Of a DNA stretch of 64,000 nt, positions 51,827 through 61,787 are shown one piece after another; positions within the stretch are counted from its first letter, which is position 1; every line of letters begins with the position of its first letter. The stretch is from NCBI GenBank assembly GCA_934045075.1, contig OW203722.1, positions 7,285,303 to 7,349,302 of the forward strand, in the 5' to 3' direction. Below the pieces are notes generated by a model. That model ran no database searches. It was not told the origin of the DNA and saw only the letters and a program-made list of their open reading frames with translations. The translations under genes were made by a program, and so were the position numbers. The stretch comes from Yponomeuta sedellus. Lineage: Eukaryota; Arthropoda; Insecta; Lepidoptera; Yponomeutidae.

Positions 51827-52674
51827 CCCTGAATGACATTGTATTGCTATTGCTTTGTATATTACTAAGTTAACGAAAATAACAACCATTGTCGTGCTTA
51901 TATCATTCCATTGAAAAACTATGTAAGAATTAGACTCTATGGCCTGGGCGCTTCCATTACGCTACGAGCTCGAGCGACGTCCTTCCTGTCTTGCCTTGCT
52001 AAATCGGCCTGTGAAGGTGGATAGCATTCCACGCGTAAACCAAGTGCGTTTACAGATCTTACGCGTGTGGCGTGTAAGACACAATCAGACTGTCGATGCA
52101 CGAGTGTATATTTATTTGAAATTGAAGAGGATACCTCATTGATCGGGATAGACAATAATTATATAATTTATATTATCAAATTCATGTAAATAAATATTTA
52201 CATAAATTTCCTTTTTTGTATTCTTTTCTCTTTTATTGTATTCGATAAAGAATATTATAATAAAGTATTCTATAATGAATTTCGTGATGGTACACTGCTA
52301 TTCTCAGACATCACATTTTACAGGGGTAGTGCAGCGTACTATGAGCGATTGAAATGAAAACAGCATACGAATCCGCATAGAACATAAAGATCTAGATATA
52401 AATACCGAGCTTCCTACTTTACGTCACGTGCAATCGTGCATGGTGTAGGTAGGCTCAGTGTGGTTCTACCTTAAATTCTTCATTCCTTACACCGGTAGCA
52501 AAAAGGTATTGTTACTCAGAATGAACATCCTGAAAGGGAAAGCTTTCTTGCTGCCTTTTTTGCGCCACACTCTTCCTGCTCTGTTGCCACAAATAAAACG
52601 GTTTGGAGTTGGTAGTTATACTTCAGCGTATAACTTATGCTGTCGTAAATTTATTAATACGATCCAAAACTTAC
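51827..52674. other. Unassigned; intronic flank of exon b
   Basis: Frames 51937-52155 (-), 51939-52142 (+) and 52458-52679 (+) have no domain. 'TCACGTG' occurs at 52425. Nothing else recognised. Confidence 0.35.
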
Positions 52675-52762
52675 CATAATAAACGTCGTCTAGCTCCTTG
52701 TACCTCTTCGCGTTGATGCCAATCCGCCAGCTGTACAGCAACACCACTAGTATTGATATATT
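52675..52762 (-). CDS. Membrane protein gene, exon b (88 nt)
   Basis: Minus strand: acceptor 'CATTCTCATTGTTTCAG' and donor 'TATG|GTAAGT' are both strong. The exon reads 'NISILVVLLYSW' (second half of a transmembrane helix), then the charged 'RIGINAKRYKELDDVYY', and leaves one base, which with GT of exon c makes a Gly codon. The phase fits exons a and c exactly. GC content is higher than the flanks. Loop composition between helices 1 and 2 fits a small four-span protein. Confidence 0.85.
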
Positions 52763-52844
52763 CTGAAACAATGAGAATGAATGTTAATAACGAAGTACTG
52801 TTATAATAATTAGAATATTTTCGGGGCTTAATCGCGTAGTAATT

Positions 52845-52910
52845 TATTGCTATTTTACCTCGACATTTCGACGATGTTACAGTCATCGTGGTCACGAGAA
52901 GACTGATGGC
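52845..52910 (-). repeat. Repeat N, copy 7
   Basis: Minus strand: 'CTCGTGACCACGATGACTGT', 'AACATCGTCGAAATGTCGAG' and 'GTAAAATA'. Both stems differ from copy 2 but still pair (CTCG/CGAG and ACGATG/CATCGT). Confidence 0.6.
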
Positions 52911-52981
52911 TGGTGCCTGTATAATGTGTTCAAGTTGCGAAAATTTAAAATGTGTTGTAATAAGAATAATTTCCAAACAAC

Positions 52982-53172
52982 ACAGTGTCTTAACCTAGTC
53001 CTAAACTAGAATACCCTGTACTATGATAACCAGGCAAAGACGTCATAAACATGGAAATACATCCAGACAGAGGCCACTTGTACAATTGTACGCCAGCCTC
53101 CAATGACAATCGAACCCACGACCTCTGTCTTCGTGCCCAAGCGCCGTAACGGCTACACCAACGAGACAGTCA
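52982..53172 (-). mobile_element. SINE-D relative with a different tRNA head
   Basis: Minus strand: head 'GTCTCGTTGGTGTAGCCG', 'GAGGTCGTGGGTTCGATTG', body 'CATGTTTATGACGTCTTTGC', 'ACAGGGTATTCTAGTTTAGG'. The body matches SINE-D ('CATGTTTGTGATGTCGTTGT', 'CAGGGTATCCTAGTGTGG'), but the head differs clearly. Confidence 0.75.
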
Positions 53173-53302
53173 TACAACAAAATATTAATGTAAACGTACT
53201 GAACCTAATGACAAGAACCTAGGTCAAAGAACAGAAGTGTATTTTTATTTTGTGTTTTTCGTGTACAATAAAGTATAAAGTAAAGTAAGTAAGTGTAAGT
53301 AA

Positions 53303-53507
53303 GACGACCTCTGTGGCGTAACGGTAGCGCGTCTGCCTACCATGCAAGAGGTCCCGGGTTCGAATCCCGGCTGGGAACAAAAAAACCCAGGTCTTGGATT
53401 TTAACATGTTTGTGATGTCGTTGTTTCTGGTTCCCACGACACAGGGTATCCTAGTGTGGGGCCAGAAGCAATGTAATTTGCCTGTATGTAAATGTTATGT
53501 TATGTTT
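53303..53507 (+). mobile_element. tRNA-headed SINE-D, copy 3
   Basis: 'GACCTCTGTGGCGTAACGG', 'GGTCCCGGGTTCGAATCCCG', 'TTTTAACATGTTTGTGATGT' and 'GGTATCCTAGTGTGGGGCCA', tail 'GTAAATGTTATGTTATGTTT'. Both promoter-like boxes intact; the best copy. Confidence 0.9.
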
Positions 53508-53561
53508 AAATATTTTTTACCAAAAACGGAATTTTGAAAAAAGTTATAAATCTAAAAGAAG

Positions 53562-53900
53562 CTGGGGCACGAGTCTCTTCCTGCATTGCAGGAAGGTTAA
53601 GCCACGGGGGCCAAGTTCGGGTTAGTAGAGGATTGTAAGACAGTGGCGGGCCTTACTATCAGAAGTTATCAAAGCGCCCATGTGGCCTCTGACATGGCTT
53701 AAAGACTGCCATTTCATGACAGCCGGCACCAACGGCTTAACGTGCCTTGCAATGAACGGAAGCGCTCCGAAAAAAATCCTCAAGCGGTAGTCACGGGACG
53801 GTAACCCATCCCGCACCTGACCGTGCCTGTTGTTGCATCACGCAAGTTGATATTTACATTGATTCCAATCACTGGGTTCTACTAGGCCACGAGCGCTTCA
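53562..53900 (-). mobile_element. 5S-like SINE-B, copy 10
   Basis: Reverse copy: 'GGGGCACGAGTCTCTTCCTG' to 'GGGTTCTACTAGGCCACGAG' and 'CGCTTC'. The 5S-like part is altered ('CACGCAAGTTGATATTTACA' inserted near 53837). Small deletions in the body. Confidence 0.85.
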
Positions 53901-54730
53901 CTATAGTTATATACGGGTTTTAAATTAAACAGATTTTAGCGTGCATACGTCCCACTACATGGCACACGCCTTTTCTCAAAAAACGAGACTTATTAACATA
54001 AGTACCTACTCTCCCTTACAACATAAAATAAAATATATTTTTCAGGGTAGGTATATTTTTTATATTTACAGACCCGACCTAGAAATGAATCGCTTTACAC
54101 CTCATTAATCAAAATTGGATTTGTTTGGACGCGTTGAAACATCCCTTAAATATATCTAAAAATTGAGGTTTAAATTTTTACAACTTGATAGTTTTTAAAA
54201 CATATACATGCAAACAAACATACCTACATAGACTGCTAAAATCATATCCCATCTGCCGCAGTCTGGTAAAAATTCAGTTACGTTCCCATTATAACTATTC
54301 ATGAATTGTTAGTTGAATACAGGTAGTGGCGATAAATCATTCGATTATTATGTAAATGCCGTGATTATTGACCCGGAATCCCGAACCACAGTAGTTTCAC
54401 ATTGACAATAAGTACACTTCATTCAACGTTGATTTCCAGCTCAAAATAAGTATCTCTATTAACAAAACAGAATCGATACTTACCTACATAATATATTATG
54501 TAGCAATGTAAAACATGTTAACGATGTTTAAGGAGGAAACTCAGAGCGTGAAGTCTGTGTAATAGTATGACATAATACTTATACCAAATAATATATTAAA
54601 ACGAATATAGACAAAAAAGTTGTTTCGGAAATTCGCCAGAAATTGGTACCTCATCTTCGTCTATGACTGACTCTAGCTGGCTACTAATGGTTCTCACAGA
54701 CTCAAATTTGTGATTATTAGATTATATTTT
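53901..54730. other. Unassigned AT-rich DNA
   Basis: No exon or repeat recognised. Confidence 0.4.
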
Positions 54731-54776
54731 TTTTCCATTGCTGGCGCTAGTGCCACTGCGGGGAGTCCCTAAATGT
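54731..54776. repeat. MITE family O, single end
   Basis: 'TTTTCCATTGCTGGCGCTAG' and 'TGCCACTGCGGGGAGTCCC', matching one end of the family seen at 6834 and 42646. Confidence 0.45.
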
Positions 54777-55092
54777 CAACGGACGCATTCATGAGCTTAT
54801 TTATGTATCCAAAAGGGGTGAGTTTGGGTAGAAGGGTGTCGCCATAGTAAAGGTTGATCGTTTTGATGATTATAACCGATCATTTTCGGATGAATAATGG
54901 GGACTGTGTTACGCCCTGAATACATTTACTTATCAGTAAATCAACCAAAGTTATTACACAAAAGTTTTTTTGTTGTCAAAGATGTAAGTAACAGATGATA
55001 TTTTTTTGTTTACTTGGATCACTCACAGCGTGTATCAATAAATTCAAATGGAGATATGACACCACTAAAATCTAAATACACAGGCTACTTAC

Positions 55093-55125
55093 GAGTTGTA
55101 ACAACATGCAAATAATAAGTGCCTT
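55093..55125 (-). CDS. Membrane protein gene, micro-exon a (33 nt)
   Basis: Minus strand: acceptor 'TCTACTTACAG', then 33 bases encoding 'KALIICMLLQL', then donor 'CTC|GTAAGT'. Joined to exon b it completes one hydrophobic helix of about 22 residues, broken by the intron in the middle; the phase is 0 on both sides. Very short exons are easily missed by gene finders. The evidence is the perfect splice pair plus the completed helix. An upstream exon with the start codon was not found between here and 64000. Confidence 0.72.
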
Positions 55126-55179
55126 CTGTAAGTAGAAGCTTGGAATATAGACTTAAAATACGTAGAATGTATCGATATC

Positions 55180-55378
55180 AACCTTTGTATGTTCCCACTG
55201 CTGGGGCACGGGTCTCTTTCTGCATCGCAGGAAGGCTAGGCCATACTCCACCACTGAGCCAAGTCCGGGTTGGTGGAGGATTGTAAGACAGTGGCGGGCC
55301 TTACCGTCAGAAGTTATCATGCCCATAAGGTCTCTGACATGATGACATGTGTGTGACATGTGCCTTGCGAAGCACAGA
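55180..55378 (-). mobile_element. SINE-B, copy 11, truncated
   Basis: 'TATGTTCCCACTGCTGGGGC', 'GGCCATACTCCACCACTGAG' and 'GTGGCGGGCCTTACCGTCAG', with a deletion before 'TGCCTTGCGAAGCACAG'. No 5S-like part. Inserted 55 bp upstream, in gene sense, of exon a. Confidence 0.8.
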
Positions 55379-55421
55379 CGTTGAATGTATATTCATATTT
55401 AAGGGTTACTATATCCGTCGT

Positions 55422-55640
55422 AGTCGTCGTCGTCAGGCTATACTAGTCCACTGCTGGACATAGCCCTCCCCTAAAGAGCGCCACGTTATGCTATCATAGG
55501 GGGTAATGCCCATAATCCCCACGCTGGGCATGCGGGGCGCTGCTGCCCACCCCCCGGTTTGTGTTCCTTAGTCGCTTTTTACGACACCCGCGGGAAGAAT
55601 TGGGTTGGTGCTATTCTCTAGGCCGACACCACACAGCAAT
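55422..55640 (-). mobile_element. SINE-A (GAC-tail), internal deletion, complete 5' end
   Basis: 'GTCGTCGTCGTCAGGCTATA', 'AAAGAGCGCCACGTTATGC', 'GGTTTGTGTTCCTTAGTCGC', 'GAATTGGGTTGGTGCTATTC' and 'AGGCCGACACCACACAGCA'. Its 5' end agrees with 9630. Confidence 0.88.
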
Positions 55641-55835
55641 CCGTCAATCTGTACAATTATTTTACAAACCATAGCGAAAAAGTGTCTTAAAAATAGCTGC
55701 CCAAAACGTTGGGTTGTTTTTTTATAAAAAGGCACTTTCCAAACATATTTTGACACAAATTCGAGTCTGTGATAAGATAACCATTATTAGCCAGCCAAAG
55801 CCAGTTATTGTTTTGATTGACGAAGCGTACTATAG

Positions 55836-55934
55836 GGAAGAGCGGGTGATCGTGCTCTTCCACTATAAAGGGAAATTTCCCGCCAGGCAGATCGTATGCC
55901 TGGGGACGGCCGGTCCAACTATTGTTAGTTGGAC
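55836..55934. repeat. Row of five hairpins in 99 bp
   Basis: GGAAGAGC/GCTCTTCC (55836-55861), GGGAAATTTCCC (55870-55881), CCAGGCA/TGCCTGG (55883-55903), GGAC/GTCC (55904-55916) and GTCCAACTA/TAGTTGGAC (55913-55934). The density is far above chance for unselected DNA. Nature unknown: structured RNA, a mobile element core or a protein-binding region. Confidence 0.6.
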
Positions 55935-56147
55935 ATTGTATTTATGGTATGTCATTGAAACACTTTGATTGCACGATGCTCGCCACATCACTCCCCTTCA
56001 AGACCGTAGGTACGCATAGCTAGGTCTGATAGGAATCGAAGTCTGTGCTCTAAAGCCTGCAAGTGCCAGGTGACGCTGAGTCAGTGAGTGACGACTAGCG
56101 GTTGAGGGTGTTCGGCGGCTAACAGTCACTTCACCGGCGACAGTACC

Positions 56148-56399
56148 ATGGAGACCGCGCATGTGGTAGGAACCGGTGAAGGCTGCTGTACCACTGGCAA
56201 CGTGTGCTGTTGCTGTGTGGCTGCCGTGCCGAGGGGTTGTAAGAAGATCACTATCAGTCCCAGTAGTCGGTGCGATGACTGTAGTGGAACTGATGAAGTG
56301 AGAAGGAAGATTGCTGGCCTTGCTTTGAGACTAATGTATGTGGAGTGCTGCGAGAGCGAAGGAAGGTTGACTATGTTCTGTCAGGGGTCACCACTTTAG
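56148..56399 (+). CDS. Possible coding exon with a cysteine cluster
   Basis: Open frame of 83 codons starting at 'ACCATGG' (good start context). Contains 'GEGCCTTGNVCCCCV' and 'CKKITISPSSRCDDC'. A donor-like GAA|GTGAGA at 56298 would end a 50-codon phase-0 exon. The region is GC-rich compared with the flanks. The clustered Cys could be lipid-modified or metal-binding; no family is recognised. It could equally be a chance frame. Confidence 0.3.
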   Translation: METAHVVGTGEGCCTTGNVCCCCVAAVPRGCKKITISPSSRCDDCSGTDEVRRKIAGLALRLMYVECCESEGRLTMFCQGSPL

Positions 56400-56594
56400 G
56401 GATTGTTGCTGTATGAATGATACTCGGTCTGTAGTTGAAATTAGAATGAAGTCCATTTATTTTCGGTTCAATTTATAAGTAAAGTAACATGCATTTTTGA
56501 CCAATAGAGAAGACGGAAGACAATATTATCCAATAGACTGTTTCCGAATTAACGAGTGACAGGCAAACACAGTTGTATTGCGGTGTCTCCCTCG

Positions 56595-56720
56595 CACTTA
56601 TAAATAAAGCGGGCAGCAAGCGCACGCCGCTCGGCAGACCCGTGCGATCTTCATTGAGAGCGGACGTATGTTCAATGCTCACGCGCATTGCAAACAATCG
56701 CGGCGCGCAGCGGTAGCTAC
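56595..56720 (+). promoter_or_regulatory. Possible TATA-type promoter region
   Basis: 'TTATAAATAAAG' at 56599-56610 is followed by a GC-rich stretch with 'CGCTCGGCAGACC' about 30 bases on, and CpG-rich 'GCGCGCAGCGG'. No transcript or exon is tied to it here, so the call is speculative. Confidence 0.2.
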
Positions 56721-56924
56721 AGTACCAATTGCTCGTGAATTTTCCGAATGAGATTTTTCATCTCTAAACAAGATTCTCGCTCATATTTTACGTATATACC
56801 GCCTTAAAAGTAAAAGTCTAAATAGATGGCATTCACACAATAAAAAACCATAACGTTTTTACTTTTTTACACAAACTTTTATACAACTGAAAAAAATGTT
56901 TTTATATATATATATTTTTAATTA

Positions 56925-57252
56925 GCCATGGCTGTGTCCAACTGCTGGGCAAAGGCCTCCCCTTCAGATTTCCACTCCTCTTTGCTGACGGCAAATGCTA
57001 TCTGGCCTAGGTAAGTGTACTCGCTGACGTATTGTATTTCCTGCCCATCCACCTCGACCCTACGTTTTGTGCTGTTAGTCATACACTGAGGCTCGCGTCA
57101 CTGAGAGCTTGCAACATATTATGTTGGAGTTCAAGAGCTGTAGAAGCAAACAAGACAATGTCATCAGCAAAACGAAGGTTAGTAAGCTTTTTGCTGCCAC
57201 CAACATCAATGCCTTTACTAGCCCATATACGATACGTAAAAAACAAATTGAA
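56925..57252 (-). pseudogene. LINE RT fragment with internal deletion
   Basis: The minus frame from about 57250 reads 'WASKGIDVGGSKKLTNLRFA' then 'DDIVLFAS', with the F-A-D-D catalytic box. A frameshift then leads to a 'YVSEYTYLGQI' block joined directly to a C-terminal end like 'WKSEGEAFAQQ' and a stop, so the middle (about 200 codons) is missing. SINE-B copy 12 abuts its 5' side. A different family from LINE-F. Confidence 0.8.
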
Positions 57253-57618
57253 GTGCTCGTGGCCTACCGGAACCGAGTGATTGGAATCACTTCGGTTTAG
57301 CAAAAACAGCCGCGGTCAGGTGCTAGATGGGTGACCATCCTGTGACAACCACTAATGGATTTTTTTCCAAGCGCTTCCGTGCTTCGCAAGGCACGGTAAG
57401 CCGTTGGTGCCAGGTGTCATGTAATGGCAGTCGTTAAGTCATGTCAGAAGCCTTATGGGCGGCTTGACAACTTCTCACAGTAAGGCTCACCACAGCTTTA
57501 CAATCCTCTACCAATCAGGAACTGGCTCCGATGGTGGGATGGTGGAGTATGGTCTAACCTTCCTGCGAGGCGGAAATAGACCCGTGCCCCAGCGGTGGGG
57601 ACATACAAAGAGGTGACA
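57253..57618 (+). mobile_element. 5S-like SINE-B, copy 12
   Basis: 'AGTGCTCGTGGCCTACCGG', 'TTTAGCAAAAACAGCCGCGG', 'TAGATGGGTGACCATCCTG', complete body and tail 'GGGGACATACAAAGAGGTGA'. More diverged than copies 4, 6 and 8. Inserted at the edge of the LINE RT fragment. Confidence 0.88.
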
Positions 57619-58523
57619 TAAAAAAACGCGGCTTTGTAACCACGCAGAATTCAGCGTGTATGTTACGAAAGTGGTATTATCTCTTGGAAAGTTCCATCGA
57701 TAATTGTCCTTATAGCATGATTAGATAATAAACTCACAATGTTAGTCTACATATAACTACGCAACTTTGAGGCAAAGTACATGGCATTTGAACTATTAAT
57801 GAAAGGCTACACGATCCACAATGGCAGTATGGACTTATTAATTTTGTCAAATCAGATGCTTCTATGTCTGAAGTTAATAATCCGCAAGGTTGACTTTGCT
57901 ATTGAAAGGATACTTTACCCTGCTGGCTTATGGACGGTTTTCCCTTGACTGCCGTCTTAAGTCTTCTAGGCTGATAGTCTTTGATCTCCTTATCGAACAA
58001 AGGGTACTCATGATCTGTGAAGTGCACTTAGCGACGTCATGATCGCTCTATAAACTGAAAGGCAGTAGTTACAGTAATGATCGTGCGGTACTCGAAAATA
58101 GCCTTTAGTGTCATGAGCACAGGCTTCGAGATTCAAGCTGTCAAACTTCATTATGAGCGGAGGCTTCGAAATGGCCGTAACTCTGTAGTGGGCGTTACAT
58201 TTAATTACTGAAGATTGTAATAATGTTCACTTGCTGGATTTTAGAGGCTTTTCAGTATTATTTGCTACGAGAGATTTGTAATTTATTGTGCGGTATTTGA
58301 AGCAATTATTTTAGCTAAGTTCTCAAGCGTCATTTATTTATTTTTGTATTTTATTACTCAAATAGTGCTGGATAATGTTAGAATATATGTAGCTGTAAAA
58401 ATAACATCAGTTTTTATATAAATTGGTAAAAGTTACCAATATATAGTCTAGAATGAACTAATTTGGAAACCATATAGGTAGTTACAAGGTGTGGACGAGG
58501 TGAATACCATACAGATACTATCA
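57619..58523. other. Unassigned AT-rich DNA
   Basis: 'TTCGAGATTCAAGCTGTCAA' and 'CTTCGAAATGGCCG' near 58126 and 58164 form a loose local duplication. Nothing else recognised. Confidence 0.35.
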
Positions 58524-58727
58524 GATTTTATCCGAGCGCTTCCGTGCTTCGCAAGGGACGTAAGCCGTTGGTGCCGGCTGTCATGTAATGGCAGTCGTTA
58601 AGCCATGTCAAAGACCATATGGGCGGCTTGATAACTTCTGACCCTAAGGCTCGCCACTGTCTTACAATCCTCCACCAACCCCGAATTGGCCCCCATGGGA
58701 ATCGCAGGAAGTTTAGGCCATACTTGT
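58524..58727 (+). mobile_element. SINE-B, copy 13, with inverted 3' piece
   Basis: Plus strand from 'CGAGCGCTTCCGTGCTTCGC' to 'GGCCCCCATGGG', after which 'AATCGCAGGAAGTTTAGGCC' is in the opposite orientation (58701-58727). 5S-like part absent. Confidence 0.8.
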
Positions 58728-59033
58728 CGCAGTCAGAACCTACAGACGATATTACATCAACCTTTTCATTTGTGTACTCTTATCACTTATAGCAACAAAA
58801 TATTCAAGATTGATGTGCCATCTACTCAATTTTTCTTTTTCGTTACAGCCACCGAGTAGCAGTGTTACTAAAAATTCACAAAATATCTATATCGGTAAGT
58901 GGTTATAATTCAAACAGACAGCTGAAGAACCTAAAATTTTGTCTTTTGAAATAATGTTGTGTTATGTTTTTGTACGTGTTGATGAATAGAAACCTAGTAC
59001 GGTTTTTAATACTTGAAAAACTTGATTTTTTGG

Positions 59034-59172
59034 ACCGGAACTGGCGTACGTGCATGCAACGACTTATGAACGTTGATAAGGCGAAGGTGATCTGTCAGGA
59101 TCGTGGCAAGTTGCAGTCCCTGGTCTCTGCCTATCCCTCTGGGATACAGGCGCGAGGTTATGTATTTATGTA
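59034..59172 (+). mobile_element. LINE-F 3' fragment with TSD
   Basis: 'CGTGCATGCAACGACTTATG', 'GATCTGTCAGGATCGTGGCA' and 'TATCCCTCTGGGATACAGG', tail 'GGTTATGTATTTATGTA'. The 11-bp TGATTTTTTGG flanks it (59023-59033 and 59173-59183). Confidence 0.9.
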
Positions 59173-59183
59173 TGATTTTTTGG

Positions 59184-59565
59184 TACTCGACAGGGCCCAA
59201 AAACGATTTCTATGTCTTCTGTAGTATAAATGCAATGCCACCTCAGAATAAGTAAGCAAGTTCCCCGTTGTTATATTCACGTTATTTCGTTATTTACTGG
59301 CCATTAGAGAAACATTCAACGTATGAATTTGATAATAATTGAGGCTGACTATTAATTAGTTACACGTGTTCATAAGTCCCTTGCGATTGGTAGAAAATAG
59401 GTGGAAACATGAATATTGGTTCGTTAGTACTGTCACAGACAAATTTTAATGCAAAGATGCAACAGGATGGAATTAAATTGTACCTACGTACTTATTTATT
59501 TTGGACAGAAACAATTCATTAATGAGGTAATGTTTTAAATATGACGCGACATGAAAACTGAAAAT
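59184..59565. other. Unassigned AT-rich DNA
   Basis: Nothing recognised. Confidence 0.4.
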
Positions 59566-59569
59566 ATAT

Positions 59570-59757
59570 ACGTACATACATAAATACATACATACATACA
59601 TACATACATACATACATACATACATACATACATACATACATACATACATACATACATACATACATACATACATACATACATACATACATACATACATACA
59701 TACATACATACATACATACATACATACATACATACATACATACATACATACATACAT
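59570..59757. repeat. Long (CATA)n / (TATG)n microsatellite
   Basis: Almost pure for about 45 units after an imperfect start ('TACGTACATACATAAATACA'). All open frames across it (runs of Met-Tyr-Val-Cys on the minus strand) are artefacts. LINE-F tails are of the same unit, but no LINE-F body adjoins it. Confidence 0.97.
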
Positions 59758-60039
59758 TTTTTTAGGGTGATTTTTATTATCACCTTAACCCGTTGTATGT
59801 TGAATTCTGATGTCCTCTGTGATATTACTATAAATAGAAAATAAATAAATTCTAGCCAAAGACCATGGTTATCGGATAAAAATAGCTATTTCATAAATGT
59901 AAATCTCCTCTCTCAGACACCCTTTCCTATCCAGAATAACATGATAGCTACCGCTTAGCAATGCAATGTTTCACATTTACCTTAAACCCACTTTGATTTG
60001 AGTGAAAAATGCTTAAAGGGAAAGACGTGGATATCAACC
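59758..60039. other. Unassigned AT-rich DNA
   Basis: Nothing recognised. Confidence 0.4.
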
Positions 60040-60402
60040 CTTTTATATCACAACAGCACGGGCACGGGCCACTTCCTGTCGCATCGCAGGAAGGTTAGGC
60101 CATACTCCACCACGGGGACCATGTCCGGGTTGGCAGAGGATTGTAAGACAGTGGTGGGCCTTATTGTCAAATGTTGTCAAGCCGCCCATGAAGCTTCTGA
60201 CATGGCCTAACCACTTCATTACATGACAGCCGTCACCAACGGCTTAGCGTGCCTCGCAAAGTACAGGCGCGCTCGGAAAAATGCCACTATGAAACGTGAC
60301 GGGACTGGACGGTCACCCATTCTGCACCTTACCGCGCTTGTTGTTGCTTAACTCAAGTGATTGATGCCAATCACTCGGTTTGACTAGGCCACGGGCGCGA
60401 AA
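60040..60402 (-). mobile_element. 5S-like SINE-B, copy 14
   Basis: Reverse copy, near full length: 'CATCGCAGGAAGGTTAGGCC' to 'TTGACTAGGCCACGGGCGCG'. 5S-like part present ('GGTCACCCATTCTGCACC', 'GTTGTTGCTTAACTC' in reverse). Moderately diverged. Confidence 0.88.
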
Positions 60403-61364
60403 AAAACGTAACAACAGATTATTTGAACTGCTTTTGAGAAGAGCTTTAGTTGTACTTTTGAGTTACCATTATGTATGACTTTACAAAGATTTAGGTAACA
60501 CTCGAGTAATGTAAGAGAAAATATTACGCGTTTTATTTTATATTTTGCAGATGAACTAGGCTAATTTTAAACTATTCACGACAGTAAAACAGTTTTTTTT
60601 TCAACAACAATAATTCATCCCATTTTTTATGTTCTCGAAAATACAACTATTGGGCCATAGGGTATGGACACCAGTATATAGGCGTAAGTATATAACTAGT
60701 TAGTATAGTTAGTTACTGTAAGGTATAGCTACTGATCTGTACCTTACAGTAGCTAGTAACTAGTTATAGTATTTTTAAGGATAGAAACTAAACGTATATA
60801 TAGTTACATCAGCAACTAGTTAAAGATACAGCCATTAGCTTGCAAATACTCCAGTGTACTGGTAATAGTGCAGCATTAGCTTCACCTGTATGTCTGAAAA
60901 AATAGATCAGATCACTGTAACGCTACGTCACATTGTTGAGACCTGAAATTGTGGAGCAGAAATGAACAAAATCTTCAAGCTTTTCGCCTATTCTACTCGT
61001 ATTTGAGCAATATCCACGCATAGAGAAGTAGCGGGAGTTAAATGTAAATGGGGGTTAAAATTAACCTAAAGGCGCCGATGGCCGTTACCAATTCAGTCAC
61101 GTGCAAGATCGGCATCGGAACGGTTAAGCCTTCGCATCTCGACAGCTATTCATTACGCAGAAAAGGGGTTAACAGGGAGATTAACAGTCATATACAGTTA
61201 GTAACAGAAGCTGCATACAATAGTTGGTTGTTGTATTCAGAAGCTATGTTGATTTGCTTTAGGTCTCTAAATCATATGATATATTAATGTGTTCATCTAT
61301 TATGTTGTTAGATAGATTAGTTTAAAGACTGGTAAAAGTAATAGACTGGTTACTTCTATTAAAT
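60403..61364. other. Mostly unassigned; inverted repeat at 60690-60765
   Basis: 'ACTAGTTAGTATAGTTAGTT' and 'ACTGTAAGGTA' (60697-60727) pair with 'TACCTTACAGTAGCTAGTAA' and 'CTAGTTATAGT' (60741-60772). The 79-codon frame 61048-61287 has no domain. Confidence 0.5.
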
Positions 61365-61558
61365 TACTAGCTAACCCAGCGAACTTTGTACCGCTTAACA
61401 GGCGATTCTATTTTTTTTTATTTTCCCATTCGTAAGAACCACCCTCGTACTTCAAGGAATATTCTAAAAAAATAATTACTGAAATCGGTTCAGCTGCTCT
61501 CGAGATTTGCGCTTACCAACAAATTCAGCGATTCATTTTTTATATTGGTAGATGATTC
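61365..61558 (-). repeat. Repeat R, copy 2
   Basis: Reverse copy of 33655-33850: 'TACTAGCTAACCCAGCGAAC', 'CCACCCTCGTACTTCAAGGA', 'ATCGGTTCAGCTGCTCTCGA' and 'TTCAGCGATTCATTTTTTAT'. Confidence 0.65.
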
Positions 61559-61787
61559 CATTGAAAATCTCTTCAAATACAGTCACAAAATACATGTTCA
61601 ATACTAGCTCCCTCTCTCTCTTATCCACACGCAAATATATACACATACACACACCAAATACACGCACAAAAACACAATGTGAATTTCGTATCACATATTT
61701 CTTTTTAATTTTCTCACCAATTATCTGTTCGCGGACTCAAAAAGATGCGGAAAAGGTCCAGCTGTTATCGAGCTGTAGCGAGACTAA

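Noticed and set aside
59473..59783. Three overlapping open frames of Met-Tyr-Val-Cys repeats
   Set aside because: They only read through the TATG microsatellite.
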